Assembly (NCBI GenBank): GCA_035530955.1
Contig: DATKTT010000323.1
Span: forward strand, 1-8,182
DNA from: Williamwhitmania sp035530955
Lineage (GTDB): Bacteria > Bacteroidota > Bacteroidia > Bacteroidales > Williamwhitmaniaceae
DNA: 8,182 nt
Direction of reading: 5' to 3'
Part shown: piece after piece, positions 1-5,501 of the stretch
Layout: every line of letters begins with the position of its first letter
Position numbering within the stretch: the stretch's first letter is position 1
Position numbers and translations under genes: made by a program
The notes under the pieces: model-generated
What the model was told of the DNA's origin: nothing
The model's input: only the letters and a program-made list of their open reading frames with translations
Databases searched by the model: none

Positions 1-23
1 GTTAATAATAAATTTTTTCAGCA

Positions 24-311
24 CTACTTTTTTACATGACTCTTAACCTTAGAGACAAAGCTCTTTGCGGGTTTGAAGGATGGGATGAAGTGCTCAGGAA
101 TGATGATGGTAGTGTTTTTGGAAATGTTCCTTGCGGTTTTCTGGGCTCTTTTCTTTACGATAAAGCTGCCAAAGCCACGCAGGTAGACATTTTTTTCTTT
201 CACAAGAGAATCCTTGATTGACTCCATGAAAGCTTCTACCGTCTTCTGTACCGTTATCTTCTCGATACCGGTATTCTTCGAGATCTCGTTTACAATATCT
301 GCCTTAGTCAT
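24..311 (-). CDS. HU/IHF-family nucleoid DNA-binding protein
   Basis: This 95-residue protein matches the usual HU/IHF length and layout. A helical N-terminal dimerisation region (about residues 3-40) is followed by the hallmark RGFGSF turn (45-50) and a basic beta-arm (about 52-75) that would wrap the DNA minor groove, then a C-terminal helix with PSFKPAK (78-84). It should act as a dimer that bends and compacts DNA in the nucleoid. The arm tip reads RNI (61-63) where classical HU and IHF have RNP, so the proline that usually wedges between base pairs is an isoleucine. From memory this is common in the Bacteroidota branch of the family. The ATG is supported by an AAAGG about 9 nt upstream and a good promoter at 365-396. 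The gene diverges from mutY. In many relatives a ribonuclease E/G gene follows, which would lie beyond the left edge. HU and IHF-beta cannot be told apart from this sequence alone. Confidence 0.95.
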   Translation of the reverse strand: MTKADIVNEISKNTGIEKITVQKTVEAFMESIKDSLVKEKNVYLRGFGSFIVKKRAQKTARNISKNTTIIIPEHFIPSFKPAKSFVSKVKSHVKK

Positions 312-320
312 TTTTAAAAA

Positions 321-325
321 CCTTT
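321..325 (-). promoter_or_regulatory. Ribosome binding site of the HU-like gene
   Basis: On the minus strand AAAGG lies 9 nt before the ATG whose first base is at 311. It is a partial Shine-Dalgarno match in an A/T-rich leader and supports the chosen start. Confidence 0.5.
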
Positions 326-364
326 AATTATCAATGTTTTAAAAACTTCTTGAGTTTCGGATTG

Positions 365-396
365 CAAATATAAATGAATTAATCCTATTTAAGAAA
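365..396 (-). promoter_or_regulatory. Bacteroidota-type promoter for the HU-like gene
   Basis: Reading the minus strand, TATATTTG (372 to 365) fits the Bacteroidota -7 consensus TAnnTTTG exactly. TTTC (396 to 393) sits 20 nt upstream, where TTTG is expected at -33. Transcription would begin near position 358, giving a leader of about 47 nt. The match is by eye against the known sigma-ABfr consensus, and the start site is inferred. Confidence 0.6.
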
Positions 397-407
397 TTCA
401 CAACCAT

Positions 408-415
408 TATTTTTG
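408..415 (+). promoter_or_regulatory. Probable -7 element of the mutY promoter
   Basis: TATTTTTG matches TAnnTTTG and lies 26 nt before the mutY ATG, so transcription would start near 422 with a leader of about 20 nt. No clear TTTG is present 19-20 nt upstream (that stretch reads around CCTAT), so the -33 half is weak. This promoter and the HU promoter stand back to back, with their upstream parts meeting around 385-405. Confidence 0.45.
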
Positions 416-441
416 ATTTCCTTTATGAAGAATTTTATAAC

Positions 442-1509
442 ATGGTGTTTGGTAAGGCTCTGATTGATTGGTATCACATTCATAAGCGTGATTTGCCTTG
501 GCGGCACACACGTAATCCCTACTTTATTTGGATATCAGAAATTATCTTGCAGCAAACCCGCGTGCAGCAAGGCTACAGCTACTACCTTCGCTTTATTGAG
601 GCATTCCCAACCATTGAGGATTTAGCCAACGCTCCACTCGAAAGAGTACTTAAAGTATGGCAGGGGCTGGGTTATTACACCCGTGCCCGGAATATTCACC
701 AAACGGCTAAAAGCATTGTGTCCGATTTTGATGGTCGACTGCCTGAATCGTATGACGCCCTAATAAAGCTTAAGGGGATTGGCGACTATACCGCCGCAGC
801 CATTGCCTCCTTTGCATTTGATGAACCGGTTGCTGCCATCGATGGGAATGTATACCGTATATATAGCCGCATCTTTGGCATTTATGCTCCCGTGGACAAG
901 GGTGATGGAAAGCGGGCGCTACGGCAAATTGCTGCAGATGAGCTCGACAGGGAAAACCCAGCGTTATTTAACCAAGCAATCATGGACTTGGGAGGGCAGA
1001 TTTGCCTGCCAAAGAATCCGCTTTGCAAGGAATGTCCGGTAAATGCCATGTGCTATGCTTATAAAAGTATGGAGACAAACAACTTGCCGGTCAAGTCGAT
1101 AAAGGTAAAGGTGCGTGATCGTTTTTTTTACTATATTATAGTGATGTTGGGCAATAGCACCTTTATTCGGCAAAGGGACCAAAAGGATATATGGCACAGT
1201 CTATTTGAATTTCCTCTGGTGGAGTTGAACCGCAGGTTGTCGCTGGAGGAGTTACCCCTAACTGCTGAATGGCTCGATATATGTGGTGCTGGCAGTGTGG
1301 AAATTGCATACATCTCGAGCGAGGTGAAGCACGTGCTCAGCCACCAACACCTTTACACCCGGTTTTATGTGGTTCGTGTCGATCGCCCTTCATATTTTTT
1401 GAAACAAAAATATATGGAGATTTCGTCTTCAACCTTAGATAACTATTCCACTCCAAGGCTCATTGACAACTTCTTGGCGGCCGAACCATTGGAGAAATAT
1501 TGCAAGTGA
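442..1509 (+). CDS. mutY: A/G-specific adenine DNA glycosylase MutY
   Basis: MutY removes adenine mispaired with 8-oxoguanine in base-excision repair. The 355-residue protein has every landmark in order: LPW near 18-20; SEIILQQTRV (32-41) with the proton-donating E33; the helix-hairpin-helix segment LKGIGDYTAAAI (110-121); IDGNV (133-137) with catalytic D134; and four cysteines C188, C195, C198 and C204 in the C-X6-C-X2-C-X5-C spacing that holds the [4Fe-4S] cluster. The C-terminal third (about 225-345) is the NUDIX-like 8-oxoG recognition domain. Its usual FSH loop reads LSH (299-301). The length is normal for the family. The first in-frame ATG is used. There is no strong Shine-Dalgarno sequence, but a TAnnTTTG element ends 26 nt upstream. 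The stop is 60 nt before ssb, so the two may share a transcript. Confidence 0.97.
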   Translation: MVFGKALIDWYHIHKRDLPWRHTRNPYFIWISEIILQQTRVQQGYSYYLRFIEAFPTIEDLANAPLERVLKVWQGLGYYTRARNIHQTAKSIVSDFDGRLPESYDALIKLKGIGDYTAAAIASFAFDEPVAAIDGNVYRIYSRIFGIYAPVDKGDGKRALRQIAADELDRENPALFNQAIMDLGGQICLPKNPLCKECPVNAMCYAYKSMETNNLPVKSIKVKVRDRFFYYIIVMLGNSTFIRQRDQKDIWHSLFEFPLVELNRRLSLEELPLTAEWLDICGAGSVEIAYISSEVKHVLSHQHLYTRFYVVRVDRPSYFLKQKYMEISSSTLDNYSTPRLIDNFLAAEPLEKYCK

Positions 1510-1569
1510 AATTACTTTGAAATAAAAATGTTGTAATTTGAGAACCGTAACCACTTAATCCATAAAACG

Positions 1570-2001
1570 ATGTCGTTAAACAAAGTAATGCTAATTGGAA
1601 ATGTAGGGAAAGACCCTGACGTTAAAAGTGCTAACGGCACACCGGTTGCCAATTTCCCGCTGGCAACAACCGAAGTTTTTTCTTCGAAGAACGGACAACG
1701 TCAAGAGCACACTGAGTGGCACAATATTGTGGTATGGCGCCGCTTAGCTGAAATTGTCGAAAAGTACGTAAAGAAAGGAACCCCGCTCTTTATTGAGGGT
1801 CGCATTCGCAGCCGCTCCTACGAAGGGAAGGATGGCGTTAAACGCTACATTACAGAAATCCTGGCCGATAACATTAAGCTACTTGGTAAGAAGGATGGCT
1901 CTAGTGCTCCAACGGGAGAGTATGCATCCAATATGCCGGAGACCAAGGTTAGTGATCAACAGGAAGCGCCATTGGCCGATGCCGATGATTTGCCTTTTTA
2001 G
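1570..2001 (+). CDS. ssb: Single-stranded DNA-binding protein SSB
   Basis: SSB coats single-stranded DNA during replication, recombination and repair and recruits partner enzymes through its C-terminal tip. The 143-residue protein begins MSLNKVMLIGNVGKDP. It has a full OB fold over about residues 1-107, with conserved EHTEWHNIVVW (46-56), FIEGRIRSRSYE (74-85) and ITEI (93-96). A short polar linker (about 108-133) leads to the acidic tip DADDLPF (137-143), the partner-binding motif. Length and ending are typical, so the gene is intact. The 60-nt gap after mutY contains only a poor promoter match (GTAATTTG at 1533-1540, one base short of TAnnTTTG), so read-through from mutY is plausible. It is followed by the 140-nt spacer before gldE. 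Confidence 0.97.
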   Translation: MSLNKVMLIGNVGKDPDVKSANGTPVANFPLATTEVFSSKNGQRQEHTEWHNIVVWRRLAEIVEKYVKKGTPLFIEGRIRSRSYEGKDGVKRYITEILADNIKLLGKKDGSSAPTGEYASNMPETKVSDQQEAPLADADDLPF

Positions 2002-2025
2002 TTGTTATTAATCGTTAATTAAGCT

Positions 2026-2043
2026 TAAGGGAGCAGCTCCTTA
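2026..2043 (+). other. Small hairpin after ssb
   Basis: TAAGG and AG (2026-2033, with G2031 bulged out) pair with CTCCTTA (2037-2043) around a CAG loop. No T-tract follows directly, so it is not a classical terminator by itself. It may stabilise the 3' end of the ssb transcript or have no role. Confidence 0.3.
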
Positions 2044-2065
2044 CGCAGCAATGGATTATGATTTT

Positions 2066-2098
2066 GCTGATCAAGTAGCTGATCCCTTTATTTTTTCG
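2066..2098 (+). terminator. Weak candidate terminator between ssb and gldE
   Basis: The heptamer GCTGATC occurs twice (2066-2072 and 2078-2084), separated by AAGTA. This also lets GATCA (2069-2073) pair with TGATC (2080-2084) around a six-base loop, followed by a T-rich run (2087-2096). The stem is only 5 bp, so termination would be partial at best. The direct repeat could instead be a protein-binding site. Confidence 0.3.
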
Positions 2099-2117
2099 CC
2101 ATAAAAGACTAATTTTA
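2087..2117 (+). promoter_or_regulatory. Possible promoter for the gldE-gldD run
   Basis: TTTA (2087-2090), a 19-nt spacer and TAATTTTA (2110-2117) copy the Bacteroidota TTTG-N19-TAnnTTTG arrangement, with the final G of each element changed to A. Transcription would start near 2124, about 18 nt before the proposed TTG start. It is a plausible but imperfect match found by eye. Confidence 0.35.
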
Positions 2118-2141
2118 TGGCCCGAACCAAACTGATTTATT

Positions 2142-3500
2142 TTGGAAGCAAGTATTCCTCCCTCAGCAGTGACCTTTGTACATGCCAATATTTTTCTGCC
2201 TCTCACAAGCTCTTCAATACTTGGGCTGGCATTTCTGGTTGTTCTTCTGATATTATCGGCACTATTTTCAGGCTCGGAATCAGCCTTCTTTTCGCTGAGC
2301 ACAGCCGATATTGCCAAGCTGCGTAAGGCTAAGTCGGGTAGATCAATCATGGCATTAAAGCTGCTGTCTGAGCCAAATATGCTTCTTAGCACCATCCTGA
2401 TTGCCAACAACTTGGTGAATGTCGGTATTGTTGTGCTGAGCACCTATATTTCCTCCACCATGTTTAATTTTTCCGAAGCGCCAGTGCTTGGATACTTTAT
2501 TCAGGTGGTTCTGGTTGCCTTTCTTATTCTGCTGGTTGGTGAAATTCTCCCCAAGGTATACTCCACTCATAAGCCTACTGGAATGGCCAGCCTTATGTCA
2601 AATCCACTGTTTGTTTTGCAGAAGATATTTAAACCATTTGGGATAATGCTCATCTTTTTGGCTACCAGGGTTAATAGACACTTCAGCTTACAGCGAACAA
2701 ACCTTTCCATTAACGACCTTTCGGAGGCAATAGACATCACGGTTACACCTAATCCAGAGGATAGAAAGATATTAAAGGGCATAGTAAAACTTGCCAATAT
2801 TCAGGCCCGCGACATAATGTGCCCCAGGATGGACGTTGAGGCGGTGGACTACGAGACACCATTTTCGTTGGTACTCAAGGTGGTGCTCAATACTGGCTAT
2901 TCCAGAATACCTGTATATGCTGATTCGTTTGATAATGTCAAGGGAATTCTTTACGTGAAAGACCTGCTACCGCATCTACAGAAGGACGATAAATTCCGGT
3001 GGCAGCACCTGATGCGCAAACCCTATTTTGTTCCGGAACATAAAAAAACCAACGACTTACTTGAGGAGTTTCAGATACGAAAGAACCACATGGCCATTGT
3101 AGTTGATGAGTTTGGTGGTACCTGCGGTATTGTTACCTTGGAGGATATTCTTGAGGAAATTGTGGGCGAAATTTCTGACGAATCGGATCAGGAGGAGATT
3201 CTTTTTCAGAAGTTGGATGAGAATACTTATCTCTTTGAAGGAAAAATTCTGATAAACGATTTTTGCAAAATTTACAATGAGAGAATTGAGTCGCTTGACG
3301 AGATAAGAGGCGAGGCCGATACGCTTGCCGGGTTGATTTTGGAGATCAAGGGCGAAATGCCCCGAAAAAATGACACCCTTACTTTTGGTAGATTTGAGTT
3401 TAGGATAGAATTGGTTGATAGCCGTAGAATTAAGAAAATTAGAGTAGTTGCTAAACCGAGGAGCGTTAACTATGATCAAAATCAAGAGGTGGCTGACTAG
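2142..3500 (+). CDS. gldE: GldE, gliding/T9SS-associated DUF21-CBS-CorC membrane protein
   Basis: The 452-residue product has the CNNM/CorC-type architecture. An N-terminal DUF21 membrane domain has hydrophobic segments near 24-45, 82-104, 115-137 and 153-176 and carries the SGSESAFFSLS signature (43-53). A tandem CBS pair follows (about 221-280 and 288-343, the latter with VVDEFGGTCGIVTLEDILEEI split over 320-340), then a CorC_HlyC domain (about 355-437). GldE is known as a partner of the GldD lipoprotein in Bacteroidota gliding and type IX secretion. Its exact biochemical role is not settled, and relatives transport or sense divalent cations. The start is uncertain: a stop at 2133 bounds the frame and there is no ATG before the first membrane segment. 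TTG 2142 (giving M-E-A-S-I-P-P) fits the usual N-terminal length, and GTG 2169 is the alternative. The 3' end overlaps gldD by 29 nt. Confidence 0.92.
   Translation: MEASIPPSAVTFVHANIFLPLTSSSILGLAFLVVLLILSALFSGSESAFFSLSTADIAKLRKAKSGRSIMALKLLSEPNMLLSTILIANNLVNVGIVVLSTYISSTMFNFSEAPVLGYFIQVVLVAFLILLVGEILPKVYSTHKPTGMASLMSNPLFVLQKIFKPFGIMLIFLATRVNRHFSLQRTNLSINDLSEAIDITVTPNPEDRKILKGIVKLANIQARDIMCPRMDVEAVDYETPFSLVLKVVLNTGYSRIPVYADSFDNVKGILYVKDLLPHLQKDDKFRWQHLMRKPYFVPEHKKTNDLLEEFQIRKNHMAIVVDEFGGTCGIVTLEDILEEIVGEISDESDQEEILFQKLDENTYLFEGKILINDFCKIYNERIESLDEIRGEADTLAGLILEIKGEMPRKNDTLTFGRFEFRIELVDSRRIKKIRVVAKPRSVNYDQNQEVAD
3458..3463 (+). promoter_or_regulatory. Ribosome binding site of gldD, inside gldE
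   Basis: GAGGAG lies 8 nt before ATG 3472, one of the clearest Shine-Dalgarno sequences in the window. It decides for ATG 3472 over the upstream in-frame TTG at 3448, which would also push the lipoprotein signal peptide away from the N-terminus. Confidence 0.65.
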
Positions 3501-4056
3501 CTGTATTGCACTTGGAATATTAGCTTCATGCAGTCAGAATTATACACCCAAGCCAAGAGGGTATTTTCGAATTGGATTTCCCGAGAAGAGTTACCGCTCT
3601 TTCGATTCGGCTTCATTTCCATTTGCCTTCGACTATCCTGTGTATTCAAAAATTACCCCCGACCCGGAACGGTTGTCACAGAAGTATTGGATAAACGTAG
3701 TTATGCCATCGTTGAAGGCAACAATTCATATCAGCTATCTACCATTGAGCAAGGATAAGTTAAGCGCCCTGCTTGAGGACTCCCATACGCTGCTTTACAA
3801 GCAATCGGTTAAGGCCGATGCTATCGATGAAAGCCGAATATACATGCCTGAGCGTAAGGTTTATGGCATACTCTACGATGTTAAAGGTAATGCAGCCTCT
3901 CCTGTTCAATTCTATCTTACCGATAGCCTTCACCACTTTTTGAGAGGTGCTCTGTACTTCTACACCATTCCCAATCAGGATTCGCTGGCTCCCGTGGTCG
4001 CTTTCGAAAGGGAGGATGTGCTAAAGCTCATTGATTCGTTTCACTGGAAAAAGTAG
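3472..4056 (+). CDS. gldD: GldD, gliding motility/T9SS lipoprotein
   Basis: From ATG 3472 this is a 194-residue lipoprotein. A basic start (MIKIKR) and a hydrophobic core lead to the lipobox LASC (17-20), so C20 would be lipidated after signal peptidase II cleavage. The mature protein opens with the family hallmark PKPRGYFRIGFPEKSY (26-41) and runs to the end with no other recognisable domain. Length and motif match GldD, a protein required for gliding in flavobacteria and linked to type IX secretion. It usually lies next to gldE, as here, and the 29-nt overlap suggests translational coupling and balanced production. Lipidation is predicted; the membrane it ends up in is not visible in the sequence. 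Confidence 0.95.
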   Translation: MIKIKRWLTSCIALGILASCSQNYTPKPRGYFRIGFPEKSYRSFDSASFPFAFDYPVYSKITPDPERLSQKYWINVVMPSLKATIHISYLPLSKDKLSALLEDSHTLLYKQSVKADAIDESRIYMPERKVYGILYDVKGNAASPVQFYLTDSLHHFLRGALYFYTIPNQDSLAPVVAFEREDVLKLIDSFHWKK

Positions 4057-4058
4057 CT

Positions 4059-4691
4059 ATGCCGTTGCTGCTGCAAGAGAAAGTTCGTGCCAACACCATG
4101 CTCTGGGTTTGGAAGGTAGAGGAAGAGGAAGCCTTCTTCATGAACCAGCTGAACTTGAGTAGCCACGAACTTTCGCGGTTGAGCAGCTACACCCATGCAC
4201 CGCGCAGGCTGGAGTGGCTAGCTTCCCGATTGCTCGTTAAGGTGGGGTTAGGTGAAAAGGGTCAAGTGGAATACAGTGACGACGGTAAACCTCTTTTGAT
4301 TGGGGTGGATGGTCACATTAGTATTAGTCATTCTCATTCGTTGGTGGGGTTGCTTTTCTCCACTATGAATCCTGTAGGACTGGATATTGAGCGGATTTCA
4401 TCTCGGCCTGCAAAAATTACTCGACGGTTTATGCAGGAGCAGGAGGTTGCGCTATTGGAAAACGATATTAGGGGTGCAACCATTACTCGGGCATGGTGTT
4501 CCAAGGAGGCTCTTTTTAAGGTGCTGGGAAAGAACTGCTATACATTTAAGGAGGACTTTGTTCTTGCTGAAAAATTGTTTGCAAAATCTACTTCAACTAC
4601 TTTCTTTGTAAGGCCATTTAACGGCAACCAATTGGTGTCGTTTCTTGATATTGAGGATTACTGTATAGCCTATTCTGTAATGCATTCTTAA
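4059..4691 (+). CDS. Sfp-type 4'-phosphopantetheinyl transferase
   Basis: The 210-residue protein belongs to the Sfp-like PPTase superfamily, which moves 4'-phosphopantetheine from coenzyme A onto a serine of acyl, peptidyl or aryl carrier proteins. Visible motifs are DGKPLL (75-80), ISISHSHS (87-94), GLDIER (107-112) with the Mg-binding pair D109 and E111, and WCSKEALFKVLGK (146-158) with W146, K149, E150 and K154. The size is typical for the single-chain Sfp class rather than the short AcpS class. The ATG is 2 nt after the gldD stop, pointing to coupled translation. No carrier protein, polyketide or peptide synthase gene is in the window, so the natural substrate is unknown. It may be the general carrier-protein activator or serve a pigment or lipid pathway. 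Confidence 0.93.
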   Translation: MPLLLQEKVRANTMLWVWKVEEEEAFFMNQLNLSSHELSRLSSYTHAPRRLEWLASRLLVKVGLGEKGQVEYSDDGKPLLIGVDGHISISHSHSLVGLLFSTMNPVGLDIERISSRPAKITRRFMQEQEVALLENDIRGATITRAWCSKEALFKVLGKNCYTFKEDFVLAEKLFAKSTSTTFFVRPFNGNQLVSFLDIEDYCIAYSVMHS

Positions 4692-4701
4692 ACTAGCAAG
4701 A

Positions 4702-5439
4702 TTGAAAGTATTCCATCAAATAGCAGAAAAGGCTAGTAGGCAACCACAAATTGCCCTGCTCATCGACCCTGACAAGCATACGCCTTCTTCAGCAGCAGCA
4801 GCAGCAGCCGTTGCAACTGCTGCAGGAGTGGATTTTATAATGGTTGGCGGCAGCTATGTTTCTGCCGATGCCAACGATGTTGTATCTGCCATTAAGGAAT
4901 CTACCCAGCTAGCGGTGGTGCTTTTTCCGGGTAGCCCGCTGCAGCTATCGGCCAGCGCCGATGCCATCTTTCTACTATCGCTCATCTCTGGGAGAAATCC
5001 AGAATACCTCATTGGAAACCATGTTCTGGCTGCAGGTTACATTAAAAAGTTGGACGTTGAGGTAATTCCGGTTGGCTACATTCTTGTAGATGGCGGGGTT
5101 GTTTCGAGCGTGCAGTATGTGAGCAACACCATGCCCATTCCTGCCAGCAAGCCCGATTTGGTAGTTGCTACAGCAGTGGCTGGTGAAATGCTGGGATTAA
5201 AGATGATTTATTTAGAGGCTGGTAGTGGTGCAATACACCCGGTTCCGGCGGAGGTGATTGCAGCAACTCGAAGTTCGGTGAGCATTCCGATTATTGTGGG
5301 TGGTGGCTTACGCTCCAACGAAAGCGTTACTGCTGCCCTAAAAGCAGGAGCCGATGTGGTTGTGGTGGGAACTGCGGTTGAGGATGATCTCAACACTGTT
5401 GGTCGGCTGGTGAGCCTTGTGAAAAATTTCCGTCGTTAG
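4702..5439 (+). CDS. pcrB: Geranylgeranylglyceryl phosphate synthase homologue (GGGPS/PcrB family)
   Basis: This TIM-barrel family joins a polyprenyl diphosphate to sn-glycerol-1-phosphate, the first ether-lipid step in archaea. The 245-residue protein carries LIDPDK (20-25, metal and substrate loop), FIMVGGSYVS (45-54), FPGSPLQLS (75-83), the long LISGRNPEYLIGNH stretch (94-107), YLEAGSGA (170-177, with the conserved Y and E), IVGGGLRS (198-205) and VVGTAVEDD (221-229), the last two being phosphate-binding loops. The frame has no ATG near its start. TTG 4702, 10 nt after the PPTase stop, gives the normal distance to LIDPDK. Bacterial homologues make either geranylgeranyl or heptaprenyl products; family membership is clear, but prenyl length cannot be read by eye. 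It is the last gene of the rightward run, with a hairpin terminator 20 nt after its stop. An alanine run (A31-A36) is encoded by a triplet repeat. Confidence 0.92.
   Translation: MKVFHQIAEKASRQPQIALLIDPDKHTPSSAAAAAAVATAAGVDFIMVGGSYVSADANDVVSAIKESTQLAVVLFPGSPLQLSASADAIFLLSLISGRNPEYLIGNHVLAAGYIKKLDVEVIPVGYILVDGGVVSSVQYVSNTMPIPASKPDLVVATAVAGEMLGLKMIYLEAGSGAIHPVPAEVIAATRSSVSIPIIVGGGLRSNESVTAALKAGADVVVVGTAVEDDLNTVGRLVSLVKNFRR
4791..4808 (+). repeat. (AGC)6 triplet microsatellite inside the GGGPS gene
   Basis: Six perfect AGC units encode most of the run A31-A36 just after the LIDPDK loop, and more Ala/Val codons follow. Changes in unit number would keep the frame and lengthen or shorten a helix start near the active-site loop. 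Confidence 0.85.
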
Positions 5440-5459
5440 AATTTTCTTTGACTATAATT

Positions 5460-5493
5460 AAGAAAGGTCCGGCGTGTGCCAGACCTTTCTTTT
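5460..5493. terminator. Strong intrinsic terminator between convergent genes
   Basis: A perfect 10-bp stem (AAGAAAGGTC at 5460-5469 with GACCTTTCTT at 5482-5491), one C-A mismatch and a further GGC/GCC stem (5471-5473 with 5478-5480) close a GTGT loop. The right arm runs straight into T-rich sequence (5490-5493), ideal for the rightward run ending at 5439. It also lies just beyond the stop at 5502 of the opposing gene. On that strand the tail reads TTAATTAT, so it may work in both directions, less strongly leftward. Confidence 0.88.
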
Positions 5494-5501
5494 ATGTGAT
5501 G

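Noticed and set aside
2117..2326. Plus-strand ORF of 69 codons starting with the ATG nearest to gldE
   Set aside because: It overlaps the gldE membrane-domain sequence in another frame and shows no recognisable motif. It is kept only as a possible influence on gldE initiation, not as a gene.
2015..2443. Minus-strand ORF of 142 codons covering the ssb-gldE spacer and the gldE start
   Set aside because: It is antisense to well-supported gldE coding sequence, lacks any family signature, and its composition looks like a codon shadow.
3448..3471. Eight-codon N-terminal extension of gldD from TTG 3448
   Set aside because: It would displace the lipoprotein signal peptide, whereas ATG 3472 has a strong ribosome site 8 nt upstream and gives a normal lipobox position.
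3057..3485. Minus-strand ORF of 142 codons inside gldE
   Set aside because: It lies wholly antisense to the CBS and CorC domains of gldE, with no domain or promoter support.
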